64,000 nucleotides of DNA from Streptantibioticus parmotrematis (GCF_019890615.1 NZ_JAINVZ010000029.1:1-64000), one strand, 5' to 3'. Shown: positions 27,695-37,387, counted from the stretch's first letter. Translations and numbers: made by a program. The notes: generated by a model not told the origin, from the letters alone.

Positions 27695-29122
27695 TTAGCC
27701 CATCTCCTCCAGGGACTTGCCCTTCGTCTCCTTGACCAGGAAGACGACGAAGGGGATCGACAGCAGCGCGAAGCACGAGTAGATGACGTACGCGCCGGAC
27801 AGGTTCCAGTCGGACAGCGTCGGGAAGCTGACGGTGATCACCCAGTTGGCGATCCACTGCGCGGAGGCGGCGACGCCCAGCGCGGCGGCGCGGATCTTGT
27901 TGGGGAACATCTCGCCGAGCAGCACCCACACCACGACACCCCACGACAGCGCGAAGAACAGCACGAAGCTGTGCGCGGCGACCAGGGCCACCGTGCCCTG
28001 GGTGTTGGGCAGGTGGATGTTGCTGCCGTGGCCGGTCTTGAACGAGAACGCCCAGGCGGCCAGCGCCAGCGAGATCGTCATGCCGACGGAACCGATGATC
28101 GACAGCGGCTTGCGGCCGATCTTGTCCACGAAGAGCATCGCGATCACCGTGCCGATCACGTTCACGATCGACGTGGTGAAGGAGTACAGGAACGAACTCG
28201 TCGGGTCGATGCCGACCGACTGCCACAGCGACGACGAGTAGTAGAAGATCACGTTGATGCCGACCAGCTGCTGAAAGGCCGACAGCCCGATGCCGATCCA
28301 CACGATCGGCAGGAAGCCGCCCCGGCCGCCGAGCAGGTCGCGGAAGGTGGACTTGTGCTCCCGGCGCATCGCGTGCCGGATCTCCTCGGCGCGGGCGTCG
28401 AGGTCGGTGCCGGTGCCCTCGACCTCGCTGAGCACCTTCTTGGCGGCGTCGTCCCGGCCGACCGACAGCAGGAAGCGCGGCGACTCGGGGATGGCGAAGG
28501 ACAGCAGGCCGTACAGGACGGCCGGCACGACCATGACGCCCAGCATCCACTGCCAGGCCTCCAGGCCGCCGAGCTTGCCGCGCTGGTTACCGTTGGCCAT
28601 CTGCAGGATGCCGTAGTTGACGAGCTGCGAGATGGCGATGCCGACGACGATCGCGGCCTGCTGGAACGAGCCGAGCCTGCCACGGTAGGCGGGCGGCGCG
28701 ACCTCCGCGATGTAGGCGGGGCCGATCACCGAGGCCATGCCGATGCCGAAGCCGCCGATGACCCGCCACATGGTCAGGTCCCACACGGCGAACGGCAGCG
28801 CGGAGCCGACCGCGCTGACGGTGAAGAGCACGGCGGCGATCCGCATCACCCGGATGCGGCCGATGCGGTCGGCGACCCGTCCGGCCAGCGCGGCGCCCAC
28901 CGCGCAGCCGAGCAGCGCGGCGGCGACGACCTGCGCGAGCAGGCTGTGGCTGATGCCGAACTTGCCCTGGATGCCGACCACGGCGCCGTTGATGACGGAG
29001 CTGTCGTAGCCGAACAGGAAACCGCCCATGGCGGCCGCCGCCGTGATGAAGACGACGTGCCCGAGGTGGTCGGAGGCGGCCTGCGGGCCACCCGGCGTCA
29101 CGCCTGGTCGTGTGCTGGTCAA
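27695..29122 (-). CDS. glcP: MFS glucose permease GlcP
   Basis: 475 residues with twelve membrane segments. Sugar-porter motifs: GGFLFGYDSSVINGAVVG, GRVADRIGRIRVM, PESPRFLLSVGRDD, FVDKIGRKPLSIIG and the ending KETKGKSLEEMG. It closely resembles GlcP of S. coelicolor, the main glucose/H+ symporter. The start is a TTG at 29122, because AGGAG sits six bases before it and the resulting length fits GlcP. The neighbouring smc is at the same place as around glcP1 of S. coelicolor. Confidence 0.9.
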   Translation of the reverse strand: MTSTRPGVTPGGPQAASDHLGHVVFITAAAAMGGFLFGYDSSVINGAVVGIQGKFGISHSLLAQVVAAALLGCAVGAALAGRVADRIGRIRVMRIAAVLFTVSAVGSALPFAVWDLTMWRVIGGFGIGMASVIGPAYIAEVAPPAYRGRLGSFQQAAIVVGIAISQLVNYGILQMANGNQRGKLGGLEAWQWMLGVMVVPAVLYGLLSFAIPESPRFLLSVGRDDAAKKVLSEVEGTGTDLDARAEEIRHAMRREHKSTFRDLLGGRGGFLPIVWIGIGLSAFQQLVGINVIFYYSSSLWQSVGIDPTSSFLYSFTTSIVNVIGTVIAMLFVDKIGRKPLSIIGSVGMTISLALAAWAFSFKTGHGSNIHLPNTQGTVALVAAHSFVLFFALSWGVVVWVLLGEMFPNKIRAAALGVAASAQWIANWVITVSFPTLSDWNLSGAYVIYSCFALLSIPFVVFLVKETKGKSLEEMG

Positions 29123-29373
29123 GGTGAACTCCTGGGGCTCGTCGGTGAGCCCTGCGGTGTGGGGGCCTGGATCTCGAGTGTCAGGCGATCCACCGACCGT
29201 CACCACTCGACCATCCGTCGAAGGTTAAAACGACGTTTCAGAGGCTATGCGTTCAAGTTCCGAAGTCAATAGGGGGTCAGGTGTCTGTTTGGACACAGGA
29301 CACGTCACGCATCGTTCACATATTGAAGATCGCGTCAGCCATCGGGCGGACGCGACCGCGGTGAGGGACCGGG
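29123..29373 (-). promoter_or_regulatory. glcP upstream region with two candidate operators
   Basis: Two dyads are seen: AAACG-A-CGTTT at 29228-29238 and GTGTC-N6-GACAC at 29281-29296. The region is AT-richer than its surroundings. Which regulator binds cannot be told; glcP is known to be glucose-induced in S. coelicolor. Confidence 0.4.
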
Positions 29374-32300
29374 TCAGGCGGAGCGTTTGCCGCTCTCCCG
29401 CAGCCGTTGGCTGATCACCTTCGAGACACCGTCACCCTGCATCGATACGCCGTACAGGGCATCGGCGACCTCCATCGTCCGCTTCTGGTGGGTGATCACG
29501 ATCAGCTGCGAACTCTCCTGGAGCTCGCGCATGATCCCGATCAGTCGTTGCAGGTTGGTGTCGTCAAGCGCCGCCTCGACCTCGTCCATCACGTAGAACG
29601 GGCTCGGCCGGGCCTTGAAGATCGACACCAGTAGCGCCACCGCGGTCAGCGAGCGCTCGCCACCCGACAGCAGCGACAGCCGCTTGACCTTCTTGCCCGG
29701 AGGCCGCGCCTCGACCTCCACGCCGGTGGCCAGCATGTCGTCCGGATCCGTGAGCACCAGCCTGCCCTCGCCCCCCGGGAACAAACGCGAGAAGACGCCC
29801 TCGAACTCCCGCGCCGTGTCGTGGTACGCGGCGGTGAAGACCTGCTCGACCCGCTCGTCGACCTCCTTGACGACCTGGAGCAGGTCGGCGCGGGTCTTCT
29901 TCAGGTCCTCCAACTGCTCGGTGAGGAACTTGTGCCGCTCCTCCAGGGCCGCGAACTCCTCCAGCGCCAGCGGGTTGACCTTGCCCAGCTGCGCGTAGGC
30001 GCGCTCGGCGGCCTTCAGGCGCTTCTCCTGTTCGGCGCGCACGTAGGGCCGCGTCGGCGGCGCCTCCTCCGTCGTTTCGGCCCGCGGCGCCTCCCCCTCC
30101 GCGTCGGCACGCGGCGCCTCCGCTTCGGCGTGCGGCTGCTCGCCCTCGGCGGGATGCGGGGCCGGCACGGGCTGGTCGGGGCCGTACTCGGCGATCAGGC
30201 CGGCCGGCTCCATGCCGTGCTCCTCCAGCGCCTTGGCCTCCAACTGCTCGACGCGCAGCCGCTTCTCCGCGCCCAGCACCTCGCCCCGGTGCACCGAGTC
30301 GGTCAGCTTGTCCAGTTCGGACTTCCAGCCGCGGGCCGCGTCCCGTTCGGCGGCGAGCGCGGCCTCGCGCTCCGCCTTGGCGCGCTCGGCCGCGGCGCGT
30401 TCCCGCTCGGCGCGCTCCAGCGAGACCGTCACGTACTCCAGCAGGCCGCGGGCGCCGGACGCCACAGCCGAGTCGACGCGGGCCTCGTGCGCCAGCCGGG
30501 CCTTGCGGCGCTCGGCGCGGGCCCGGTTCTCGCGCTCGGCGCGGGCCGCGCGGTCCAGCGAGTCGGCGCGCCCGGCCAGAGCCTTCACCCGCTCCTCGTG
30601 GGTACGCAGTTGCAGCCGCGCCTCCATCTCGGTCTGGCGAGCGTTGGCGCCGTCGGCGGCGAGCCGGTCGCGCGCGGCGGTGTCCGGCTCCTGCTCGGCG
30701 GGCACCTCCTCGGCCTCGCTCAACCGCCCGGCCAGCTCCGCCAGTTCGCCGCTCGCCCGCGACAGCGCCTCCTCGGCGCGTACGACGGCGGCCGCGGTGC
30801 GCTCGGCCTCGCCCGCGGCGGCGCGGGCCTGGCCGCCGAGCCTGCCGAGCTGCTGGGCGACGGCCGACCGCTCCTTGTCCGCGGTACGGCGCCGCGCCGC
30901 GAGGTCGTCGGCCTGCCGGGCGGCCGACGCGCGGCGCTCCTTGGCGGCGGCCTGCGCCTCGGCCAGCCCCGCGCACCGGGCCGCGAGGCGCTCCAGGCCC
31001 GCGGCGGCCTCGTCCACGGCGGCCTGGGTCTCCAGCAGGCTGGGCGCGCCCGCCGAGCCGCCGTGCGCGAAGTGCGCCGCGAGCAGGTCGCCCTCGGCGG
31101 TCACCGCGACGGCCTGCGGGCGCCGCTCGATCAGCTCCTCGGCGGCGGCGAGGTCGGCGACCACCACGGTGTCGCGCAGCAGACGGCGCACCGCGGACAG
31201 CAACCGCGGCGGCCCGGTGACGAGTTCGGCGGCGGGAACGGCGGCGGACGCGTCCGGGGCCGCCGGGCTCTGGTGGGGAAGGCCGACGGGGGCCGTGCGG
31301 GGTTCCGGCGCGCGGAGTTCCGGCGCGCGAGGGGCGGGCGTGACGGGCGTTGCGGGCGCTTCGGCGCGAGCGCCCTCCGCCGTCGCGGACGTCCCGGTCG
31401 TGGCATCGCCTGCCGAGGCATTGCCTGTCGTGGAATCGTCCGTCGCCGAACCCTCCCTCGCGGAAGCGGCCGCCGCCCGGGCCGGGACGAACTCCCCCTC
31501 GCCGCTGCCGACCAGCAGCGCGGCCCGGCCCGCGTCGTCCGCCCGCAGCAGCCGCAGCGCCTCGGCAGCGGCGGACGGCGTGGCCACCGCCACCGCGTCG
31601 GCCGCGGCGCCCAGGGCGGCGGCGATCGCGGCCTCGTGGCCCGGGGTCACGGTCAGCAGTTCGGCGGCCGGGCCGAGCAGTCCGGTCAGGCGTCCGGCGG
31701 CGGCCAGCAGGGCGGCGCCGCCGTCCTTGCGGCGCAGGCCGAGCGCCAGCGCCTCGTGCCGGGCGGCGAGCGCGGCGCGTTCGCGTTCGGCGACGGTCGC
31801 CGCGTCGCGGGCCGTGGCCAAGGCTTCCTCAGCGTCGGCCAGCTCCCGCCGGGCCGTCTCGTACGCCGCCTCCAGCTCGGTGTCGACCGCCTCGGCGCCG
31901 TCCACCTCGCACTTCAGGCCCTCGTACTCCTCCTGCGCGCTCACCGCGCGTTCCGCCGCCTCGTCACGGGCCGCGGTGAGGCGGCCGATCTCCGCCTCGG
32001 CCGCACCGGCTCGGCTGCGGGCGGCGTTGACCTGGCCGTGCAGCCGGGCGAGCAGCTCGCGGCGGTCGGCGATGGCGCGGGCGGCGGCCTTCAGGCGCGT
32101 TTCCTCGGCGGCCAGGGCGCGTTCCAGCTCCGCGCGGTGCGCGACGGTGTCCTCCAGCGCGTAGCGGGCGACCTCCAGGGCGGCGGTCAGCTCGGCCTCC
32201 TGCTCGCGCACCCGTGCCGCCTCGCGTTCCAGGTCCTCCGGGTCACGGCCGTGCCGCTCCTCGGTGCGCTGGCCGGTGGCGTGCCGGATCCGCTGCTCGG

Positions 32301-33219
32301 CCAGGCCGATCGTGCCGCGCACGCGTTCGGCCAGCTGCGACAGGCCGTACCAGGTCTGCTGGGCGGCGGCGAGGCGCGGGCCGATCTCCCGTACCTGCTG
32401 CTCCAGTTGGGCCTCGCGCCGGGCGGCGGCGTCGACCGCGGCCTCCGCGGCGTCCTTGCGTTCCTTGAGGGCGGCCTCGTCGGCGACTTCGGCCCGCAGC
32501 GCCTCGCGCAGCGTCACCAGGTCGTCGGCGAGCAGCCGCAGGCGGGCGTCGCGCAGGTCGGCCTGGATGACGGCGGCGCGCCGGGCGACGGCGGCCTGCC
32601 GGCCCAGCGGCTTGAGCTGGCGGCGCAGTTCGGCGGTCAGGTCGCTCACCCGGGCGAGGTTGGCCTGCATCGCGTCCAGCTTGCGCAGGGCCTTCTCCTT
32701 GCGCTTGCGGTGCTTCAGGACGCCCGCCGCCTCCTCGATGAAGGCCCGGCGGCCCATCGGGTCGGCGTGCAACACCGAGTCCAGCTGGCCCTGACCGACG
32801 ATCACGTGCATCTCGCGGCCGATGCCGGAGTCGGACAGCAGTTCCTGGATGTCCAGCAGGCGGCAGGTGTCGCCGTTGATCTGGTACTCGCTGCCGCCGT
32901 TGCGGAACATCGTCCGCGTGATGGTGACCTCGGCGTAGTCGATGGGCAGGGCGCCGTCGGCGTTGTCGATGGTGAGGGAGACCTCGGCGCGGCCCAGCGG
33001 CGGGCGGCCGGTGGTGCCCGCGAAGATGACGTCCTCCATCTTGCCGCCGCGCAGGCTCTTGGCGCCCTGCTCCCCCATCACCCACGACAGGCCGTCCACG
33101 ACGTTGGACTTGCCGGAGCCGTTCGGGCCGACGACGCAGGTGATGCCCGGTTCGAAACGCAGGGTGGTGGCCGAGGCGAAGGACTTGAAGCCTCGCAGGG
33201 TCAGGCTCTTGAGGTGCAC
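29374..33219 (-). CDS. smc: Chromosome segregation protein SMC
   Basis: 1281 residues, about 90 longer than usual. Walker A is VVGPNGSGKSNVVDGLSWVM (about residue 30); the signature motif LSGGERSLTAVALLVSIFKA and Walker B PFYVMDEVEAALDDTNLQRL are near 1175-1205. Long coiled coils flank a hinge. Two low-complexity insertions are present: about 576-663 within the hinge region (Ala/Thr/Pro-rich) and about 1015-1060 in the second coiled coil (repeats of EAPRA type). SMC with ScpAB compacts and resolves chromosomes. GGAGGAGGA precedes the GTG start. Confidence 0.96.
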   Translation of the reverse strand: MHLKSLTLRGFKSFASATTLRFEPGITCVVGPNGSGKSNVVDGLSWVMGEQGAKSLRGGKMEDVIFAGTTGRPPLGRAEVSLTIDNADGALPIDYAEVTITRTMFRNGGSEYQINGDTCRLLDIQELLSDSGIGREMHVIVGQGQLDSVLHADPMGRRAFIEEAAGVLKHRKRKEKALRKLDAMQANLARVSDLTAELRRQLKPLGRQAAVARRAAVIQADLRDARLRLLADDLVTLREALRAEVADEAALKERKDAAEAAVDAAARREAQLEQQVREIGPRLAAAQQTWYGLSQLAERVRGTIGLAEQRIRHATGQRTEERHGRDPEDLEREAARVREQEAELTAALEVARYALEDTVAHRAELERALAAEETRLKAAARAIADRRELLARLHGQVNAARSRAGAAEAEIGRLTAARDEAAERAVSAQEEYEGLKCEVDGAEAVDTELEAAYETARRELADAEEALATARDAATVAERERAALAARHEALALGLRRKDGGAALLAAAGRLTGLLGPAAELLTVTPGHEAAIAAALGAAADAVAVATPSAAAEALRLLRADDAGRAALLVGSGEGEFVPARAAAASAREGSATDDSTTGNASAGDATTGTSATAEGARAEAPATPVTPAPRAPELRAPEPRTAPVGLPHQSPAAPDASAAVPAAELVTGPPRLLSAVRRLLRDTVVVADLAAAEELIERRPQAVAVTAEGDLLAAHFAHGGSAGAPSLLETQAAVDEAAAGLERLAARCAGLAEAQAAAKERRASAARQADDLAARRRTADKERSAVAQQLGRLGGQARAAAGEAERTAAAVVRAEEALSRASGELAELAGRLSEAEEVPAEQEPDTAARDRLAADGANARQTEMEARLQLRTHEERVKALAGRADSLDRAARAERENRARAERRKARLAHEARVDSAVASGARGLLEYVTVSLERAERERAAAERAKAEREAALAAERDAARGWKSELDKLTDSVHRGEVLGAEKRLRVEQLEAKALEEHGMEPAGLIAEYGPDQPVPAPHPAEGEQPHAEAEAPRADAEGEAPRAETTEEAPPTRPYVRAEQEKRLKAAERAYAQLGKVNPLALEEFAALEERHKFLTEQLEDLKKTRADLLQVVKEVDERVEQVFTAAYHDTAREFEGVFSRLFPGGEGRLVLTDPDDMLATGVEVEARPPGKKVKRLSLLSGGERSLTAVALLVSIFKARPSPFYVMDEVEAALDDTNLQRLIGIMRELQESSQLIVITHQKRTMEVADALYGVSMQGDGVSKVISQRLRESGKRSA

Positions 33220-33448
33220 GCCGACCTGTCCTCCTCCGCGTTGCCGGGCAGTCGGACTCTACAGTTCGGCCACGGTTTCGCCGGGGAGGGCGCAGGGCAC
33301 ATCAGACGGTAGAAGGCGGGCGCACGTGTCGGCGAAGACCTGGCGACCGCCCGGGAAACGGGGGCGCACGACGGGGGCACGACTTCAGCGGTAACGGCGG
33401 GCGCCGGGCGCGAGAGAGTCCTGGAGACGACGGGCGAGGCGTCCCGGG

Positions 33449-33488
33449 AAGTCCTGGGAAACGACGAGAAGTCCCGGGAAACGACGAA
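33449..33488. repeat. 20-base tandem repeat downstream of the small coiled-coil gene
   Basis: AAGTCCTGGGAAACGACGAG at 33449-33468 and a copy with two changes at 33469-33488. The second copy runs into the foot of the terminator hairpin. Confidence 0.8.
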
Positions 33489-33508
33489 GGGACGCCGAAG
33501 CGTCCCTT
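33487..33508 (-). terminator. Terminator hairpin with a TTCG loop
   Basis: On the minus strand AAGGGACGC-TTCG-GCGTCCCTT: a nine-base stem closed by the very stable UUCG tetraloop. It lies 58 bases after the small coiled-coil gene. Confidence 0.8.
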
Positions 33509-33536
33509 TGCAGAATCATCTGCGGTGCTGACGTGG

Positions 33537-33569
33537 TTGATCCGGCCCGAGGGGCATGGACCGGATCAA
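33537..33569 (-). other. Inverted repeat overlapping a stop codon
   Basis: TTGATCCGG and CCGGATCAA form a nine-base stem with a 15-base loop. One arm contains the stop codon (33566-33568) of the small coiled-coil gene. It may protect the mRNA 3' end or assist termination. Confidence 0.6.
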
Positions 33570-33766
33570 GCGAGAGCAGGCTCCGCCTGGGATACGTCGA
33601 TGCTGTCGAGCAGCGACTCTTCGCGCGACGAGGCCAGCGCGTCGTTCTCGGCCTGGATCCGTACGAGCTCGGACTCCAGGTCCTGAACGCGCTGCTGAAG
33701 CCGTCGCATCTCGGCGAGGAGTCGCGGGTCGGGGCCGCCGACGTAACCGAGAAGCGCCTTTGCCAT
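33566..33766 (-). CDS. Small conserved coiled-coil protein, function unknown
   Basis: 66 residues. After MAKALLGYVGGPDPRLLAEM comes a heptad pattern (MRRLQQRVQDLESELVRIQA) predicted to form a coiled coil, then an acidic end. Streptomyces genomes carry a protein of this kind near smc; no function is known to me. GGAGGACC lies before the ATG. It may self-associate. It is followed by two hairpins and probably forms its own transcript. Confidence 0.78.
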   Translation of the reverse strand: MAKALLGYVGGPDPRLLAEMRRLQQRVQDLESELVRIQAENDALASSREESLLDSIDVSQAEPALA

Positions 33767-34189
33767 GATGAATGGTCCTCCACGCTGAGTGACCGACCTG
33801 TGCGGTGTGGGTCGTGAGGGGGCTGCCGCACCCGCCGTTTTCGCCGCTGCCGTTGCTTCTCGGACGGCCGAACAGCTAAGGTGCGCGGGGCTTCCAGCGT
33901 CTCACCAAATGGTTTGACGGTCAACACGATCACGCCCCACTCGTCCGGCGTGCCGTCACGACACGCGGCGCGCGACGCGCCGCGGAGGCACCCGCGGGGG
34001 CTCGGAGATCATCCTTGCTGCCGCAGCCTGGCACGGCGGGGGCCGTTTGGCAAGGTTCTGCAGGAAGCTGTCACCGGCGCCCGTCACGGCAGGTCGCGCC
34101 ACCTGCGCACCCCTCACGCGGACGGCGCCCCTACGTCATGGATGACGTACGGCACGACGCGCGGGGCCTTCAACGCCGCCGTCCACGGG
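33767..34189. other. Upstream region of the small coiled-coil gene
   Basis: 423 bases without a supported gene, between the small gene and the acylphosphatase 3' end. A minus-strand TTGACC (33919-33924), 17 bases, GACGCT (33896-33901) is a possible promoter. The -35 overlaps the palindrome TTGAC-G-GTCAA (33914-33924). Confidence 0.4.
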
Positions 34190-34516
34190 TCAGCGTTCGG
34201 CGAAGCCCTCGTAGCCGCCACGTGGCGTACCCCACATCTCCGTCACGCCGTCCACCCGCCCGGGAGTGCCCCCCTCGCGCAGCGAGGTCAGCAGGCGCTC
34301 GCAGGCGTCGTGCGGGCCCTCGGCGACGACCTGGACGCGGCCGTCGTCGAGATTGGACGCGAAGCCGGTCAGGCCGCCGATCTCCAGCGCGCGGGCGCGC
34401 GTCCACCAGCGGAAGCCGACGCCCTGCACCCGCCCGCGCACCCAGGCGGTCAGCCGTACGGGCCCGCCGGAGGCGTCCGGATCATCCTGGTGACCTGTGC
34501 GGGCAGAGCCGTTCAT
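34190..34516 (-). CDS. acyP: Acylphosphatase
   Basis: 108 residues with a 17-residue polar N-terminal extension. It hydrolyses acyl phosphates such as acetyl phosphate or 1,3-bisphosphoglycerate. The motif [20 protein letters not shown] supplies the phosphate-binding loop and Arg, and [17 protein letters not shown] the catalytic Asn. TACGGT lies six bases before the ATG at 34516 and there is no ribosome binding site, so the mRNA is probably leaderless. Confidence 0.92.
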   Translation of the reverse strand: MNGSARTGHQDDPDASGGPVRLTAWVRGRVQGVGFRWWTRARALEIGGLTGFASNLDDGRVQVVAEGPHDACERLLTSLREGGTPGRVDGVTEMWGTPRGGYEGFAER

Positions 34517-34522
34517 GAGATC

Positions 34523-34528
34523 ACCGTA
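34523..34528 (-). promoter_or_regulatory. -10 box of a likely leaderless acylphosphatase promoter
   Basis: Minus-strand TACGGT, six bases (GATCTC), then ATG. Confidence 0.55.
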
Positions 34529-34650
34529 TCCCGTCAATTGCGCACGCCTCACTTCCGTCACGGCGCCGGTTCGGTACAGTCGCGCCGCAACTGCGTTCAC
34601 CCGTTCGGGTGATTGCGGGACGCCGACACCCGGAAGTGAGGGCCGTGCGC

Positions 34651-35562
34651 ATGGGCCGCCACCGACTCGATCCGCCCGCTCCGTCCGCCCCGGCCGCCGC
34701 CCCGAACGGCCACGGCGGTCACCGGCGTCGGCAACACCCGGCGCGCACCGGGCTGTTGGGCGCCTCCGCGGCCGTGGCGGTGGGTGCCGTGGCGGTGGCC
34801 ACCGGACTGCTGCCGACCCCTTCGGGCCTGCCGGGCGGCGGTCGTGTCCTCGGCGGCGGTGACGACACGTCGGGCGGGCTCACCCAGGCGGACGGCACGC
34901 CCACGTCGCTGCTGGGCGGCCCGGACGGCGGTGGTTCCACGACGGGCGGCGGCTCGACCGCGCCCGGCGGCCATGCCCTCAGCGGCTCCCGGGGCGGCAG
35001 CGCGGCGCCCGCGCCCGTGGTCTCGCCGACCGCGACCCCGGGCGGCACGGCGACCCGGCCGGGCCCGACGGTCACCGTGCCGCCGTCCGGATCCGGCGGC
35101 GCGAGCGGTGCCACGACCCCCTCGGGCAGCGCGTCGGGGCCGGTCACCCCGGTGGCGACGGCGACGCCCAGCGCGCAGAGTGCCTCCGCTGTGGCGGCGG
35201 GCGAGGTGCTGGCCCTGGTCAACCAGGCGCGGGCCACGGCCGGGTGCAAGCCGCTGACCGCCGACCCGAAGCTGACCGCGCTGGCGCAGGGCTTCAGCAC
35301 CGAGATGGGCACCCGGGGGTTCTTCGACCACACCGACCCGGACGGCAAGTCCCCGTGGGACCGGGCGAAGGCGCTGGGGATCGGCAACCTCGCGGGCGAG
35401 AACATAGCCCGCGGCCAGGCCGACGCCCAGGCGGTGATGACCGCCTGGATGCACAGCCCCGGCCACCGGGCCAACATCCTCAGCTGCGACTACCACTCCA
35501 TCGGGATCGGCGTGTACTACGGCCCCGACGGCCCGTGGTGGACGCAGGACTTCGGCTTCTGA
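34651..35562 (+). CDS. CAP/SCP-domain extracellular protein with Pro/Gly/Thr-rich stalk
   Basis: 303 residues. A basic N terminus and hydrophobic stretch ([20 protein letters not shown]) form a signal peptide or anchor. Residues about 55-180 are a Gly/Pro/Thr/Ser-rich linker. The C-terminal CAP domain ([80 protein letters not shown]) keeps the conserved His and Glu cavity residues. Roles of bacterial CAP proteins are poorly known. A GTG at 34645 is an alternative start; GTGAGG suits either. A TACAGT box lies at 34575-34580. Confidence 0.85.
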   Translation: MGRHRLDPPAPSAPAAAPNGHGGHRRRQHPARTGLLGASAAVAVGAVAVATGLLPTPSGLPGGGRVLGGGDDTSGGLTQADGTPTSLLGGPDGGGSTTGGGSTAPGGHALSGSRGGSAAPAPVVSPTATPGGTATRPGPTVTVPPSGSGGASGATTPSGSASGPVTPVATATPSAQSASAVAAGEVLALVNQARATAGCKPLTADPKLTALAQGFSTEMGTRGFFDHTDPDGKSPWDRAKALGIGNLAGENIARGQADAQAVMTAWMHSPGHRANILSCDYHSIGIGVYYGPDGPWWTQDFGF

Positions 35563-35625
35563 GTCCGCTTCACCGGGATCCTCGTCCGCTCCGGGGCGAT
35601 CTCCGCTCGGCGGCGGTCGCTGTCG

Positions 35626-36648
35626 CTACCGCTGGGGCGTGGGCCGGGACACCACCGCGAGCCAGTCGGTCAGCAGCTTGTTGATCTCCTCCGGGCGCTC
35701 CTGCTGGAGCCAGTGGCCGCAGCCGTCCAGGAGGTGGGAGGAGACCAGGGCGGGGAGGGTGGCCGGGTAGGCGTCGACGGCGTCGGCCATCCACGTGGTG
35801 GAGGCGTCCAGGGTGCCGCCGATGAACAGCGACGGCTGGGTGAGCGGGGCGCCGTCGAGGTCGGCGAGGTCCTCCCAGTCGCGGTCCATGTTCCGATAGC
35901 GGTTGAGCGCCCCGGTCAGGCCGGTGCGCTCGAACTCCCCGGCGTAGGTGTCGAGATCGGCTTCGGTGAGCCATGACGGGCGCCGGTCCCGGGGGAACCG
36001 GTCGCGCAGGGTGCCGCCGCGGCTGACGAAGTGCGGGTCGGGCTCGTCCCGCGCCGGCATGGTGTCGCCGGACAGGGCCGCGTAGAAGCCGGCGAGCCAG
36101 CCCCGGACGTCCGGCTCGATCTCGGCCTCGGCCCGGCCCGGCTCCTGGAAGTAGGAGACGTAGAACTCCTGGTCCCCGCCCGTCCGCGCGAAGACATCGC
36201 TCGGGCGGGGGCCGCCGGGCGGGGCGTAGGGCACGCTCAGCAGGCCCACCGCGGAGAAGACCTCGGGGTGGAGCAGGGCGGAGACGGCCGCGATGTTCGC
36301 ACCCCAGTCGTGCCCGACGATCACCGCCGTCTCCTCGCCCAACGCGCGCACCACGGCGACGTTGTCCTGCGCGAGGGCCCGCATCCGGTACGCCTCGATC
36401 GCGGACGGCTTGGAGGAGCGGCCGTAGCCGCGCACGTCGAGCGCCACCGCGCGGTACCCCGCCGCGGCGAGGGCCGGGAGTTGCCTGCGCCACGAGTACC
36501 ACGTCTCGGGGAAGCCGTGGACGAGCAGGACCAGCGGCCCGGTGCCCTGCTCGACCAGGTGCAGCCGCCCGGCGGGCGCGTCGACGGTGCGGTGGCGCGC
36601 GGCGTCGACGCGGTGGCGCGGGTCTGCGGACGGGGCGGGCTGGGGCAT
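35626..36648 (-). CDS. Alpha/beta hydrolase, epoxide-hydrolase-like
   Basis: 340 residues. The HGFPETWYSWRRQ oxyanion motif, nucleophile elbow VIVGHDWGANIAAVSA (Asp in place of Ser, as in epoxide hydrolases and dehalogenases), and late motifs GGTLDASTTWMADAV and LDGCGHWLQQERPEEIN (catalytic His) are present. Asp nucleophile plus cap domain points to epoxide hydrolysis. The substrate is unknown. AGGAGA precedes the ATG at 36648. It may be detoxifying, and it sits beside a quinone-type flavodoxin gene. Confidence 0.85.
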   Translation of the reverse strand: MPQPAPSADPRHRVDAARHRTVDAPAGRLHLVEQGTGPLVLLVHGFPETWYSWRRQLPALAAAGYRAVALDVRGYGRSSKPSAIEAYRMRALAQDNVAVVRALGEETAVIVGHDWGANIAAVSALLHPEVFSAVGLLSVPYAPPGGPRPSDVFARTGGDQEFYVSYFQEPGRAEAEIEPDVRGWLAGFYAALSGDTMPARDEPDPHFVSRGGTLRDRFPRDRRPSWLTEADLDTYAGEFERTGLTGALNRYRNMDRDWEDLADLDGAPLTQPSLFIGGTLDASTTWMADAVDAYPATLPALVSSHLLDGCGHWLQQERPEEINKLLTDWLAVVSRPTPQR

Positions 36649-36784
36649 GGCATCTCCTCGGGTTCCCGGGTGGCCGCGAAACACCTTGATCATGCGGTGT
36701 GGCGGCCCCGGAAGGCGATCAAGGTTGCCGTTTCGGCAACCGCCACCCCGAAGCCGCCGTCACGCCTCCGACCCCGACCCGCCG

Positions 36785-37387
36785 TCAGGCCGCCGCGGCA
36801 GGCGCGTAGCGCTTGGCGGTCCCCGCGACGCGGCGCCCGAGGTGCTCGGCGGTGGCGACGTCCGCCTTGTGCACGCCCTCCGGGCCCTCGTCGCTGTTGG
36901 TCTGGGCGCCCGCGCCGAGGAAGAAGCCCAGGCGGTTGAGGTCGTTCTCGGAGGCGGTGGAGGCGTTCCAGCCGGGGAGCAGCCCCAGGTTCACCCAGTG
37001 CATGCCGTGCTGCGCGGCGAGCACGGTGAAGTACTGGAGGGTGTGCAGCTTGTCGCCGCTCTTGGAGCCGGAGTTGGTGAAGCCCGCCGCCAGCTTGTCC
37101 TGCCAGGCCCGCCCGTACCAGCGCTTGGAGGTGGCCTCGGCGAAGACGTGGAAGGCGCCGGAGGCGGTGCCCATGTAGGTCGGCGAGCCGAAGACGATGG
37201 CGTCGGCCGCGTCCAGCAGCGCCCAGCCCTCGTCGGTGATGCCGTCGACGTCGACGAGGTGGACGGCGGCGCCCTCGGCAGCGGCGCCGTCGCGGACCGC
37301 CTCGGCGAGGACGGCGGTGTGGCCGAAGCCGGAGTGGTAGGCGATGGCGACAACGGGGGCGGCGGGCGTGGCGGCAGGGGTGGTCAC
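36785..37387 (-). CDS. Flavodoxin-like NADPH-dependent FMN reductase (WrbA type)
   Basis: 200 residues. FMN-binding flavodoxin fold: VVAIAYHSGFGHTAVLAEAV (phosphate loop), DAADAIVFGSPTYMGTASGA and AGFTNSGSKSGDKLHTLQYF. Relatives reduce quinones by two electrons. GAGGAGA lies before the GTG start at 37387. It is divergent from an HxlR regulator with a dyad between them, so it is probably the regulator's target. Confidence 0.87.
   Translation of the reverse strand: MTTPAATPAAPVVAIAYHSGFGHTAVLAEAVRDGAAAEGAAVHLVDVDGITDEGWALLDAADAIVFGSPTYMGTASGAFHVFAEATSKRWYGRAWQDKLAAGFTNSGSKSGDKLHTLQYFTVLAAQHGMHWVNLGLLPGWNASTASENDLNRLGFFLGAGAQTNSDEGPEGVHKADVATAEHLGRRVAGTAKRYAPAAAA

Larger units (their letters stand above)
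33220..33565. other. Spacer between smc and a small coiled-coil gene
   Basis: 346 bases with no supported gene. It holds the smc upstream region, a 20-base tandem repeat at 33449-33488, and two hairpins (33487-33508 and 33537-33569) downstream of the small gene. Confidence 0.6.

Noticed and set aside
29821-33312. 1163-codon plus-strand frame over smc
   Set aside because: Antisense shadow of GC-rich codons in smc; composition is Leu/Gly/Arg noise.
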